Shown here in pieces: positions 13,025 to 28,000 of a DNA stretch of 64,000 nt (the stretch's first letter is position 1; every line of letters starts with the position of its first letter). The stretch spans positions 24,425,068-24,489,067 of the forward strand of contig NC_090952.1 of NCBI RefSeq assembly GCF_040807025.1, given 5' to 3'. Origin of the DNA: Struthio camelus (Eukaryota; Chordata; Aves; Struthioniformes; Struthionidae). A program made the translations under genes and the position numbers. Under the pieces are notes generated by a model, which searched no databases, was not told the DNA's origin, and was given only the letters and a program-made list of their open reading frames with translations.

Positions 13025-16000
13025 CTTAATAAGGAAAGAAAATAAATGGTCAGTTCTTAAAATCAAGTGCACAGAAAAGAGCTATCAGCATGACACCCCT
13101 CTTCCTCCATCACCTGCCTGTTATCAAGCCATTACTTCAAGAAGCACCTGCATTTCTAGGAGAGGGACTCTTTATTAAATAGGGGTATAGCTCTACCTCA
13201 GAATAGCTCAGGTGTAAAAAGAATACTCCTAAAGTACACAGGACTACAGTTATGCCCCTCAATTCACACATTTTAAGCGGTTTTAAGAATGCAGTGGCTG
13301 CCAAAATGTTCAACTGCTACAGTATGAATATATCCACGCCCCTGCAAGGTTTCTTCTGCTTGAGAAACCTCTCAACTTGAAAAATATTCTTCATAATCTT
13401 TTACTTCTCATACCACATATAAGTTTTCCTTCCAGTTAGCATCAAGCAGAGCTTATCTTAAACACCTACCAGAGGGTATGGTATCTGATGTTTCAGAATC
13501 TTCTCCTTTACTTTCAACTTCTTGCTTTTCAGAAGTTTCCAGTGACACCATCAAACCAGGATTGGGAGCAAAAATCGCAGATGTGACCACTGCATTGTGT
13601 GCTTCAGAAAGACAATCCAATTTTGATTACCTTGTTTCAAGGAACTGCTAATTTTATAAGAACAGCAGGCATAAATTAAAGTTTCAAGAATCTCAGTGCT
13701 AGTGGCACCAGATAAACCCATTCAAGGAACAATTGTCCTTGTTTTATGAGCTCGAGGATCTCAGAAGTTCCTGCATGTCCCCATAACCAATCGGCAAGAC
13801 TGCCGAAACACACGTTTGATATAAACACGGTCCTGTATTTCCCAGGACTGGGGGCGGGGTGGGAGGGCACAGCAGATAGGGACTGCTTTTTTTTTTTTTT
13901 TTTTTTTTTTTAAACCCCCAATCCTGCAATGGAAGAAACACTTGCATTTGTTTTCAAAGTCACTTTTCCATAAAGTGGAACTGGAGTATTTTGAGTAGTC
14001 CACTTTTACGATGATGATCGGTCAAAGATTCTGGATCAATGTAATGTTTCACTGGCAGAATTTGGACTAGCTCCTACCTACTCAGACTTCAAACCCATTT
14101 CTTGCTACTCCAGTCATGCATCTGTGAAACATTTCCTGAAGATGAGGTTTTCTGACAGAGTTTCCTCATTAAACACCCACAAGTTACCAACAAACTCTGC
14201 TTCTAGAATACTAATAATTTGTTTAAGCTAAATGAATAGCAGTGCTGGGAAAATGTTGGGTGAGGTTTTTTTTGTTTTTGTTTTTTGTTTTTTTTTTACC
14301 TTTAATGCCTTCCCAGAAGTCATTACGGTCTCTTCTTACAGACGTAAACTTGCTCAGGTCATGGTATGTACTCCAAATATAAACATATTTATCTTCTGAA
14401 CCACTTACAATGTATGTAAAGTCATGGCTATGGATACAAAGAAGAAAAAAGCATTACTTTTCTTAGCTGTTCAAAAGCTATTCCAAGCTCTCAAGACAAC
14501 TTGTCATTTTACGAAGCAATCAGGCTAAATTCACAATCCAATTTGATCCTTTATGTTAGTGACTGCAGCTCAACAAATATGCAGTCGTTTTAACAATGGT
14601 GCATGAAGGCTCTTTGATGTTCTCCCTCTGGAAAAAACAGTCTTCACAAATAGCACACAATTGATGCAAGAGCTTGATTTCATCATGGTGCACATAAGTT
14701 GTTTTCCTTCAGCTTCCGATAATGAAGGGGTTCCAACAGTTATGTTCAACAACAACAAAGTGACATACTCTTCAGCTGCAAGTTGCTTCTGTTTTGGATT
14801 GGAACCTGTGCGAACACCCCATCTTATATGTAATATATAGAGAGTAAACAATTTCTGTTACAGGTATGCAAGATCCACACAGGTGGAAAAAGAAAGGCAT
14901 CCAACAAGACAACCAAGTAACTGTATAACACAGACAAAACAGCACGTGCAAATCCAACTGAAATGTTTATCCTTAATCCTACTGCATACATATGCCACAT
15001 ATCTAAATGCGTAATTAAGCTCTAGTAGTATCTATCCTACAGCCTTACAAGTAGAGATGATTGATTTGTGAAATACTGGTCAGCCTTAAAGATACTTTTA
15101 ATGGCTAACAGCTAACCATCTAGAGTAAACCTAACACTATTCCTTGAGCACTACTCTCTCCTTCTGCCCAATGTCCAAGTTAAACCAACACCCAAGCATT
15201 TTTCCCCTTTGGCATCTGCAAGATTGTATTCAATAAGAAAATGGAGCAAATCTTCTCCCTCCTCTTTTCTACCTTTAAAATCAGTATTTCTGTGACAGTC
15301 ATAGCAATGCACTCAAAGTCAAAGAAGCTGCTTAAGACAGCACAAGGAAACAGAAACAGTCTCCAACTCAGATTTGCAGGCTGTATGCTGACAGTGAAGA
15401 TACACAGGCAATGACCAACAGCCTTGAAAAACAGTTGGGAGACCAACACTCATCTGCACCAGTATATGACAGAAGTAAGGAAATAAAGCCTATTTACCAT
15501 GGAAGAGAGAAAAGATATGGTGTTCCAGCCCTAAAGTTCTAGCACACTTCCTGCATTTACAGTAGTAATAATGGACACGAACACACTGTCGATGCAAAAG
15601 GATTCGCTCATTCATGTAAGCTCCTTGCTCATAAGCAGGTTTGTCATACTTGAGCAGAGCCTTTACAGTTACCTTGGTATTCCTAGCCAGTGACATTTCA
15701 GAAGCTCAGTTTCATACCAGGTTACACTGATTATTCAAACAAAAGCCCCTCTACTTCACCCACAGGATTTCAGAAATTCAGCAACTCAATTGGCATAGTA
15801 CTTCCTTACCTAAAACTGGCTTTGATTTGGCTGCTGCTGTTGACATAACCCTTGTACTTCATGGATAAAGACAGATCTCTTAGGTCATACAATCTGATTC
15901 TGGAGTCATTTGATGTCACTAGTATCTAGAAAGGAAATAAATAATGAAAGTTTAAAAGTGGAAAACACTAGGAGCTATCAATTTAGCAAGCATGAGAAGG

Positions 16001-19000
16001 TGCACCACAGTTCATTCAGTCAGAATTCTCAGTTCTTCTGACAGAAGTATAAAAAGTAACATGGGCAAAGGATAGTCCTAAAGAAGCGGGACAAGATTTA
16101 GGACAATGACATTCTCCTTTCTGGTCCTATGCCAATGGACAGGAGACAACTTCACTGTACATCAAGAACATACTGACTGGTCTGAACCAGAAGAGCTACT
16201 CTTTACCGAAGTAAAACGTGGTCACCAATTTGCAAAGGTTATCTTGGAGCTCGTTCTGCAGTAATATAGCGGAACAGACGTTCCAATAGGGTAGATTCCT
16301 GGAAAGTCATGACCCGTCAATCACAAAGCACAATTTAGAGGCCATTATTCACTACATAAACAAACTGAGCTTTTCTTTGTCAATGCAAGTTTGCTTCTTT
16401 TTCACGTTTTCCCAGATCAGAAATTTAAATGCGCTTTTCAATAAGAAACAAAGAGGCCCATGAAAGGGTCATCAAAATGAGTAAGAGCATCCAGGTGATT
16501 AGTCTTTTTCTGGTACCTTCGAAACGGAGCAGATCAAGTTAGCACTAAGTCTCAAGATGACACTGTGAATAGGGTACCAGGGTAGATACCATAAATATTG
16601 ACTATTTCTATTTATCTAATCTTTTTAAAGCAACAAAATTGTGACAACCCTTGGAACACTATCACTATCAGATTACACAGTTTCCTATCTGCTTTTTTAA
16701 AAGTTCATTGAGCTGTGCTTACTTCAATCATCCAACATGTCAGACACAGCACTCCATGCAAACCCAAAGGCACTGCTCATTTCTTGTTCTCCTGTATGTC
16801 TTTGAATTAAGTCAGTTATGTAAGTATCACTGACAAGAACACAATACAAGGGAATAAAAGCTGGTAGTTTATTACTTTATTAAAGCCAGATGTTGATCCC
16901 ACGTAACACCTGAAACTTTATACACAAGTGAGAAACTCTCCAGCTTTAGATTATGACTTTAATACCCAACAGCATATTCTGTGCATGACAACTTGACCCT
17001 TTCAACAGAAGACTTCGGTTCAGACCAAAATTAAACAAAAGGACCCGGTTCTGGAGAATGGGATACACTTTTTTTGATTACAGCTTTGGAGCTTTCACCT
17101 TCTTTTCAGTTGCTGTATATTCATTTGGAAAGGTTAGTTATGCCAAAGAAGTTTTCATTGAAAGCCATCTGTCAGCAATTTTTCACTTCACATTATTCAG
17201 AACATAACGTCACTAGAAAAAGTTCTATTCTGCCACTATGCAGTATTCTGTTAGTCTAAACAAGCAAAAAGTGCTTTTATTTTAGCAGCATCAGAAGACT
17301 TCTGATTTAAGCTAGTGACAACAAACAGAAAGCTTAGCACAGACTTACCAAGCATTAGATATAAGTATCAGACTCCAACACAGAGCTGAAGTTACATTGA
17401 AATAAAATACCTTATTTTCTCCAGGCAAGGGTTCAATGCCCGTAATTTTTCTTCCAACTCTGTTTCGGCCTCTGGTAGAACGCACATGTATTTGTGTATG
17501 GTACTTCAAGTGCTGAAAAGAAATTAACATTTATCCTAACTTGAAGCAACTGTGTAAAAGCTTCAGTTCTAAACTGTTTTGCTTTAAGTTCTAATAGAGT
17601 TGTTTCCTGATACTTACATAATAAGCATGATTTTAAATGAAATGCTAGTATAACACGACAGAGAAAATTTTTCAAATAGACGGTCTCAAACTTTTTACCT
17701 CCGTGTCATAGAAGATGCATCTTCCATCATATGTGCCAATAACTGCGTATTTGCCATTCTGACAGAAGTTGGCAGCTGTAATCAATTTTGTCTGCCCATC
17801 TACTTCATTCCATAGTGCCACTTTTTTGTCAGGAATGTTCCAGAGTCGGAGTTTCCCATCCAGTGAACCACTTAAGAAGTACCTGTCATCCTGAGAGGAC
17901 ACACTGCATTAATTCCAGCTTGTGCTATATGTACTTCCTGATATATTTCCTTAGAACCTTATCGACCCATTTCCAAATGTCTTCCCTCCAGAATCTCCCA
18001 AATAAGAATTCCCAGATGAGTTCACAATGCATTGACCAGTTACTTATGAGCATTTCTAGGCAACACTGAAAAATGCTTTTCCTCTCCTTGAGTTTTATTA
18101 ATATTACGAAGCTTTATGTTACAGGTTCGTTGTTTGTTTGTTTTTAATTACGGGATAAGTTGGAAGGGATCTCCTGAGGTCTCTAATTCTCTCAGCCCAA
18201 CACAAGGCCAAGTTCCAAGTTTAAAGCAGGTTGTACAGGGTCATATCCAGTCATGTTTTAAACTTCTCCAAGGAGTCCATGTACTCTCTGGACAACCTGA
18301 TCTGCCGCATTATAAAATTTTTCCCCCTTAATATCTAATCGCAACTTCCCCTGTTGGAACTTCAGACTTTTCACCAAGTTATTAAAAACTATGACAGCTG
18401 TGAGGTTTTAGCCAAAAGAATATTCATTTTCAGCATCATGCCTACAAATGGTTAAACCACAGGTACATTCCTGGTGAAGTTTTATGAAGACGAACACTTA
18501 AAAGTTCTGGAATATTATCCAATTGGGATATTTTCAAATTCACAAACCCATTTTATTCTTTAATTGCAAATAAAGGGGGAAGACTCTCGCCATTTCAAAT
18601 CCTCCCTCTCTAGAGGAAAGACGACAACTACACTTACTCTTGGATGGAATGCTATAGCAGTGACAAAGTCTATATGCTGGAAACAGCAGAGACATTCTCT
18701 TCTTGATATGTGCCACAGTCTGACGGTTTTGTCCATAGAAGACGACAGCAAGAAGTAGTTCTGTGGGACAAGCAACAGAATTACCTGGCTTATTCATAGA
18801 CACAAAAGTAACAAAATAAAGAAGCAACCTGATATCTTGTATTTTTGCTTGGATTATATCACTTAAAATGATAGCTTTCTTGCAACTGTGAAAAGCATCA
18901 GCTCCCAAGTCCCAGTGCTTGATCACTGAAGAATAAGTAAGCTGTAACACTAGTTCACTAAACAATGTAACCTGCTGAAATACTTCGTTTGTTTTTTTTT

Positions 19001-22000
19001 TTTTTTTTTTTTTTTTTTAGGACAGCATCCTTGGGGCACTGAATAAAAAAAATAATACTTTGTTTTATTATGCAATGTCCTCTACTTCTCTTCCTTCATT
19101 CTGTTACTGGACTACAGGGGAGAACGGAGAGAATTTTTGAAACTTCTCTTCAAACAAGATGCTGCTGTCAGGACTGCTTAGCTTCACATATTAAGGAAAA
19201 AATTCTCTAGTCACAACCCAAAAATCAATTTCAGTTGCTCAGAAAGTTAATGTTTCAGAAGAGGGGTGATCCAGTAGGAACAAGATAAATCTTCAGAAAT
19301 AAAGTTTCTTTAATTGTGGCATCCTAAGACTAAAGGAAGGAAGTCTCTCCAATTGCTCTGCTGCTATGACATTTAACAATTTATCTGTTCAAATAAAATA
19401 TTTTATTGAAATTATCAATACCGATGAGTGTTTTCCTTAACCGCAGGGCACTGATGCCTAGTTACAGTAATTTTTCTGGAGGAATCTCCGTAGAAGTAAA
19501 ACTTTGAAATTAGCTAAAGCATTCAGAGAAAATACTGCACACTGGGCTTCACAGGAGGGGTAAGAGCTCCTCCTGTCTAAGCTCCTTCAGCCAGACTGTA
19601 TTCTTAAAGAAAATGACAAGTCTATTCCAACATGGAGAATTAACTGAGTTAGCTCTGTAAAAGCTGAAAGCTAAGGACAAGGTAATTCTCCAGTTATAAC
19701 CTTCAGACTAATTATCTTCAGATACGTAGCAGTAACTTTAGAATCTGTACGCTTCGTATAAAAACAGTGGAGCATACTGAAGGCAAGAAAAGCATAACAC
19801 TGTAAATCAGAAGTCATATAACAGCTCAGTGGAAATTCCTTTCCTTCCACTCTAAACAGTTTAACTTCGTTACTGAACATGCAACGACAATTACTACTAG
19901 CCTGATCTTTTTAAGTAAAACTTCATGAAGGAACACCAAGAATTTTGTTCATTTTATTCCAACTGGAACAGTTGGGATAAGTGGTCTCTTAAACTTTATC
20001 TCTAACTGCAAAAATTGTTCCATACCGTTTAGGTACATAGTTCCAACAGCAACTGAAAAAAGAAAACCATAAAACCACAGGAGAATTACGAAGTCTATTT
20101 TAAGGCACCTTACTTTAGACCAGGAAAGATCAAGAAGATCTGCAGTATGTCCTTTGTATTTGCAAAACGGTCGCTGACGAAATGGGGCATTTTTATCATC
20201 TGGGTCTTCGTCAACTCCGCTGCAAATCTATCAGATAAGCGTTTAGAAACATGAGAAAACATCAGCTGGAAATATTACAAATAATGCAAAAGCAATTACT
20301 GCTTACAAAAGGTACAAGGCCAATAATAGTTTGGAGAACAATTCCAGTGACATTAAAATGAATGACACAGTAGTAACAAACAAAGTCATTTTTCGAGCAC
20401 AATGAGGTGCTCGAAATACATCACGTTGAAATTACAAAATTAAGCTCTACATTGTCCATCAGTGCAGCTTTTATTTCAACGGGACAAGCTTAAGACAGCT
20501 ATTTAAGTAAACATCTTAAGATAAGTGTTTGGAACAAAGTATACCAACCTTGAAAACTGTATTCCAACTTAGAATATAAATTGTGAGTTAAAGTTTCCAT
20601 GTTCCTAGTGCATATCAAGAAGATTAACTTCATAATAAAAGATCCTTTCAGAATAAACAGGTGCAAAACAAAACTAGAAGTCCCTATACAAAAGCTTTCC
20701 AGTAAAGAACTAACTCAAAACGATATCCTTTAGTGTGTGCGTGGTTAAGCATGCATATTCGCTTACCTATGGTAAGGAATGACCTCTCCCCACCGCACCA
20801 AAGGGGCACACGTTTTTAGTGATGTTACTGCTAAAATCTTTGCTTAAAACCCTCATTTGGTCATCTGTTTCTTACACTACTGAACATCAAAAATAGAAAT
20901 AAACTTAAAGACATTAATTTTAATGTAAAGTTCACTAAAGTATCTGAACACTCTACCAGTAACATTGCTTTAATACTTTTGGTTGATCATGTTCCATTTT
21001 AGTCTATATAGGTGTAAAATACTAAAGAATGTCATATTTTAATATGCTGAGTATCCCGCTGCTCAACCTGGCCTTCCTCCAAAAAAGTCATCAAGTCAGA
21101 CGCTAACCTTCAGTAATACTGTAAGGCAAAACACTAGAACAGGAAACTCAACATTCCCCCCAGCCCCTTTCAGTAGTTTACTCAAAATTCCACAGAGATG
21201 AATTAGCTAGCAGAAAGCCACAGTGAAGCTACGCAGATTGTGTAAAGCATTAAGTTCAGCTACTTTGTTTCTTGCTTGTATTCCATACACACGGAATAAC
21301 AGCAGTAGACTGAAGATGTCTATTTATTACTAAGACAGTTCACCCACACCTCAGAGATGCAACAAAAACTTTGTTTTTACTGATGAGAAACTAAAATATG
21401 TGTTTGGCTAAAGTCATAACGAAGATCTGACATTACAGAACGCTGCAACTCTCCCTTCCCCAAAGTAGCCTCCCCCCTCCCAAAATCTAGCGTACGTACC
21501 CCTGCATCAGTATCAGACTTTGAAGAATTCAGACTCTCTTGAGATGGGGAGGGAGAGACACGGCCTAGAACACAGGCAGAAACCCCACGGTCAACTCTTC
21601 AGTTCCTAAATAACTGCAACTTCTAGTGTTTTACGACTGTAGTCATGCATAGAAACATACCTTCTGTGTTGTACTTCATTCGCATGTTATTGAAATAGTC
21701 AAAAGCATTCTTTAAAACCCATATTCTCACTACATTGTCCTGTCCTGCAGATGCAAGTAATCGACCACAGTGAGAGAATTTCATTGTCCAAACAGCACCC
21801 TGTCAAAATAAAGAGTTCATTGTTTCAGTTTTATGTGAAGTGCCTCTCCCCATACCAGAAAGCCTTTCTATAATGTCAACTGACATGATTTAGTACGTGT
21901 ACAAGATACCACAAGTAAAACATTCAAATTATAGATCAAGACACTGAAAGATAATTGTTAAAACTGGTGCTTGGTGCAACATGCTTGCAGAAATGCTTTG

Positions 22001-25000
22001 CCAGATGCAGTGCACAGGCAGTTTTATTGTAGAAAAGAGGAACGTTTCACGTTCAAGGGAGCTCAGTACTGCCACAGCATTCTGCCTGTCATTGATTTGC
22101 TGATTGTTACCAAGCATACCCATTTTTAGTGGCTTATGACCTGCTGTTTGATTTGCAGAAGGGGCAAATATTTGCAGCTGCACCTGAAGGTAGCACAAGC
22201 TGCACTAACAATTTTTGAGAAGTTGTACTTGGTTACGTCAATTCTGGCACCCAAAGTAAGTACAATGTGTATTTAGTAAATCATGACTATGGTACGAGGC
22301 TTTGCAAAGCCTGTAAAGGTAACAATTCTTTCTCAAATGCAAAGTTTTCATAGTTAGTAGCCAGTTAAAGCACAGTGTTACGCATACACAATATTCCATC
22401 TCCTTATTATTTAACAAACAGCTATTTAGTTAGGCATTTGGCTGCCAATCTAGCATCCTTTCAGGACACCTTTTGGAGAATTTTCAAGTTTTAAGTAGTA
22501 AACTATTGGCATGATGGAAATTAACACAAATGGAGTGCCAGTAGGACTGGAAACTTTAGCTCTGAAGAATAAGCTGAAACTCTTCAGTTACCAAACAGAT
22601 CACTGTAGGCCATCATCCTTAGCCTAACAGTTAAGATGAGGGCCAGTTTTAATTGTTGTCAGATAGTCGCCGTCAGCAGAAGAATCAGGGGAGCGTGGAA
22701 TTCTAGAACCCATTTCAGACTGCAGGGGAGCACGCACACTTCCAACACCGATAAATAGGTAGTTTTCCTACCTTACTTGACACAATCATCTCTTCGCAAA
22801 CCTCACATCCCAGTCTCTTCTCCTTATCATCCCAACCCACGTATCCCATTATTCTCTCCCCACTTTTGCCTGCAGAACCCATCTAGTAGTTCTGTTCAAT
22901 ACTTGGATTCATACTTCTTGCGCTTACAATTGGCAGACTAGTTTATTCACTGCCAGGTAGGTCAACATCCGAACTTGCTGATCTGTGCTTAGTTCTGGTA
23001 GTTAACCACAGCCCACTTCAGCCTAAATTTGTGACTCAAAGAAGTAGGAAATCAAATACAACTCAATGCAGACAAGCTCTTCAGTAGAGGAGCTCTAGGG
23101 AATCCCTGAAGTCTCAGTATCCACAGACTGCCTTTTTCCAAAAGTCTGATTAAACCAGTTAAGTTTTCATTTCACCAGAATGAAACTGCTCTTCAAAAAG
23201 ATGATGCTTAACACAGTTCTGGAAGTCACCACATAGATGAAAACTTGAAGTTCAGTCTCAGACTGAACAGATTCAGCAAAACCACAAATGAAATTTCACA
23301 GACTTACCATATGCTCTCCACTGAGATCCTGAACTACTTTAATTTGTTCAAAGTCATAGGGTCCCTTGAAGCCATGTGCTGCTTTGAACTTAACAGGTCT
23401 TGTGTATGGCATCCCTTCATCATCACTTGAAGAAGGATCATCTTGATCCGTATGGAAGACTAAGAGGAACAAACATTTAGAAATATATTGCAGTAAACAT
23501 TTATTCTATTAGTAAATATTTGCCAATACATTCCGACAGTACAACTCTCTAGAATCATTTGAGGATCTTAAAGCAAGACAAGAGTACTTGGCATCAAGTA
23601 CTAAACATCAAGGTCTAAAAATACATCTACACTAGTTTTAGGTTGCAGTGAATACAGACACTCAGCCAAAATAATTGCTATCAATTTTTGTTCTGCCTCC
23701 TTTCTTGCATCAGCTCTTGCATTCATCGCATCCTGCCCCGAGTCATTTCTGGCAGTTCAGTAGGTACTGAAAAGTATCCATTGCATTTTATGTTTCTTCC
23801 CATTGAACGTACTGAAATGGCCCAGTAAATTAGTCCTTGGGGCATGAGAACTGGCAGAAGAACTGAGGCAAACAGCCACTGGCGACATACAATGCTAAGG
23901 TGCAGCAGTTCTACAGCACTTTTATTTCAGACTGTGTTAGACTGGCTTACTGAACTACTGGAAGTCTGTTTGAAAAGAATACTGATGAGACAAGGAGGAG
24001 GAGAATGTTCAGTTCTAACCTTCTAATAGGGGTTCTAGGAAACCTTCTAAAAGGAGTTCAAGGTATATGAGAATTCTAATGCTGCAATAAGTAATCGGAA
24101 AACCATTTTATTTTATGAAAATAATGAAGACAACCTCCACTTCTACTTTTGCTGGAACAGCTCTCTAGAAAGTTTACATTTTGATAACCAGACAACTTTC
24201 TAACAGCACGGCAAAAATTACTCAACTGAGTTAGCTGAAAAGGTCCCTCAACTACCACTTTACAAGGATTCATCCCTGTAACCCAGTATTCTCAGAACGT
24301 CTACTAAACTACAGGTTTTAGCTCTAAGAGGCCACATTGTGATCAACTGTATATGCGTAGTATACAGCAGTAATGTCCCTCAGCCAGCTCCGATTCCTAG
24401 AAGCCCAAGGATAAACAGATTATCTTATTAAAAAAAAAAAAATCCATTTTCACTGACCTTCATCTCGAACACTCTTAACTTTATTTACAGCACGTTCTCC
24501 ATATTCTTCAGCAAGGTGCTTTGCTCGCTTTACAGATTTACCCAGAAACTTTTTCAGTTGGGTCCTTAAAAACCAAGGGTACTTTTTCAGCATATAATAC
24601 CAGCAAATTCTTTTTTTTTCCCCACTATTATGAATCAAAAGTTATGGTTTGAAATGCAGTGTTATCTCTTTCCATTATTGCTTCTTAAAATAAGCATTTA
24701 GTTTGACAACAACCACAATCTTCAGTTTAACTACAGAACAATGGGCTTATGTAGTTTCAGTTATTTCTTGTACTTAATGAAAGATAACTTGTTCAAAAAT
24801 CAGAAGGGGAGCCTCGGCTTAATAAAACAGAACATAAATTCCTTTTTCTTTGTAAGGACGTGAAAGAGCATCTTACGTTTTTTGTTTTAACCTCCCTCCA
24901 TCAGAATCCGTTTGCTGTGTCTGTATTTTGTCTTCATCATCAGACTGTGCTGCGTCATTACTAGGAAAAACAGAAGCGATCATCATTTAGTACATAACGA

Positions 25001-28000
25001 GCCTAAATCGAGTGAAACATTATTAAAGTAGGATCACTATTTTAGGACCCATCTTTACTCCTTAACATGACGCATCAAAAGTACATGACGTTCAGCAAGT
25101 AATGTCACGTATCTTGCAATCCTGAGGCATCCTGAGACTAAAACTGCATACACTCTCCAGATGCCAAAGCTATATTTTACTCCCTTCTGCAAACTCAAAG
25201 CATCACAGTAAGCTTAGTTTCGGAAAGGTAAGAGCAGACAAAATAAATTACATATGAGAACAAGGTAGCACGTTACCAGTTTTTGTATGCTTTGTTTTCC
25301 GTAGCGCTCAAATAAGGTAATAACGCTTAATTCTGAAAATTCACAGTAAGAGTTTTTACACAGAACAGCAAGGTTCTACAGAAGCGAGCTTTCCAGTGCT
25401 ATACAGCAATGCAAAAAAAACCTAAAATGCACATAAGTCGAGGCTTTTGAATTAGGCATCTAGAAGGCCAGGGTTTTCTGGTCATTAAGAAACTGCATTA
25501 GTCTATCACAGTTTACAAGCAAATTCAGCTTTAAACGTTACAGTGGCCCAAAGCTCTGTCGAAAGTAAAGGAAAACCTCAAAGCACTCAGCTATAATGAC
25601 TGCAGATCTTCACAGCACCGTGATCTACTAAACACTGAAAAAAAATTACAGGAGGAGTTAGCATAAACAACATATAGTACTCGAGTATAAATTGTTGTCA
25701 GCTCTGTTCTGAATTACATAGATTTAGTACATCTATTACGAATTACAGTTCGGCTGGATTTTCAGAGATACTTGCTTTCAAGTTCCAGCAATAACAACCT
25801 TCTGTCAGCTTAAGGTATGAAGATTCACAACACAATTCTGTTGCCTCAATAAACAGCCTAGATTACTCAGAATTGGGAATTATCCACTTATGTTAGACAG
25901 TAAGAAACAGATGGGTTGGGACTACCTTACGTGCATAAACAGTTTTGATGCATGCAAAAAGTATGAGAGAAGCACTATCGGAAAGATCTGAAAGCGATCT
26001 TCGTTCATACCTGACGTATTCTTTAGTCCTCCTCATGATATGCAAAGTCAGGGGATTAATACCTGTTGGCAGCTTTTCTTCTGCCAAACTCAAGGGTATT
26101 TCTTCACCCGTATCAAGGTTTTTTATCATTACACTTGCTAGAATTTCCTATGGAAAAATAAGATATGAAACCAAGATGACTTCATTAAGCTCCAAAACCT
26201 ACAGCACAACAGAAACCTGGTCTTGTCTTAATGGGAAATTCCGTTAATTCATTATTTGTTTACGTTACAAAGACTAAAGTTACAGGAATAAACTTATGCT
26301 AAAATTGCCTTTAGTACGTTAGCACTACCATAACACTCTAGCAACTATAAACGTTAACAATTACATGTCATCACAAGCTTCTGCTTCATAGATTTGAAAT
26401 GCAGCTATACAGGCATTTGCCACTGCCTGACACCTTCCATGCTAACATCAAACATATTACATAATTGAAAGATTTTGAAGTTTTTCCCTTTTCAGTTATT
26501 CTAACAGTTTTAGTTTAGATTTAGGCAAAGATAACCTTTACCCACAGGAAAACACATTTAGACCTAGCTAGTACTACACAAAGGGAAAGAGAAGTTTTCC
26601 CTGGAGCACGAGTACACTGAACATAACCTGTTCAGCAACAGCAAAAAAGCTATACATACAAATATAAACACACAGCTGGCAGCAGCTTCATGACATCATC
26701 AGGATTAATGGACGTTATTAACGGAAAAACCTACTTCCTAACATTAGTAAAATTATTACCTTATTGTCAACTCCTTCCCCTTGCAGATGCATGGTGCCAA
26801 TGTCCAGTTTTCTGGCATTCCCTCATGCTGAAATCTTACAGTATGTTTGTATATCTACAAACCAACCCATAACATTCGAGATCTACCACAGCTCACACCT
26901 TCAAACACTGTAATACCCAAGTGACTCAGGGACCACAAAGTCCTTACATAAGAGGCACAGCATGCTGGCTTTTGCTGTCCTTGATCACAACACATAGCGC
27001 TCAGAGTGCAAAGAATGACCTGTGACTATTCCAATTCATTCAATAGATGGGAAAAAACAAGCACAAGGATGTATTATGTACAGATAACAATCATCAGTAC
27101 CTCATCTGTGAGCTCTCTTCCAGAATTAGACCTTGGTCTTTGTGGTCCAAGTACTTCATTTGTTGTTTGGCCATCAGCTGCTTTCCCATTTTCCTGAAAT
27201 TTTGCAGACATAGAATACGTGATCTCCAGCGTCACATAGAAAATGTTGTAACTAGTCTAAGAGTTATAACCATTTCCCAATACCTGCGCAGTAACTATTT
27301 TATCTCCGCTAGTTGCACTTGCCAAATCCAAAGAAGGCTGAGAATCTTTGGGCATGCTCTCTGTCATTGTACTTGGAGTTAAGAGACCACCAGTTGTAAA
27401 ATGCTCTCGAGGAACTGAAAAGAGACTTCGTATTAGGAAGAAAAAGAACGTAACACCACCCACAGACAGGCTATAGTTTACCAGAATCCTAACAGCACAG
27501 TTACACCCCTAAATGCCCTTTCTGGCAATTTTTTTTGTTTTAAGATTGATTCAGTGGCAGTTCGTTCATCAATTATATTTTTAATACATAACCAGAGGCA
27601 CAAGGATGATTTCAAGCCTAGCGCTCTAAGAAGTTTTATTAGCAAGTTGTTTTTTTCTTCTGACAGTTTTTCTAGTATCCCAGGAATACTCATACTCATG
27701 ACATCTCAGTTTACATCTCAATCTGTATTTCCATGCCAATATACATGGTACGCAACTCATTTGAAATGTGCAACTTCAAACATGTGGCAACCTTGTGGAA
27801 AAACGGGTGACTTGATTACTCTGATAGTTAGCATAACCCCGCTCCCAGCCTGTATTGCCATGACCACTTCTCCTTGCTTACAGAAGCAGCTATTTTGGTA
27901 GAAAGTGTTAGTTTCCAAAAAAAAAGTCTGAGGCTAAGACAGTTACAAGATTTTTTCCTTGTTTACAGGTCAACTAAACCGAAATCAAGAAATTTAATGA

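Noticed and set aside
18540-18965. 141-codon minus-strand frame overlapping WDR44 exon 14
   Set aside because: Reads exon 14 in the wrong register; the true exon is the 123-nt WD segment in another frame.
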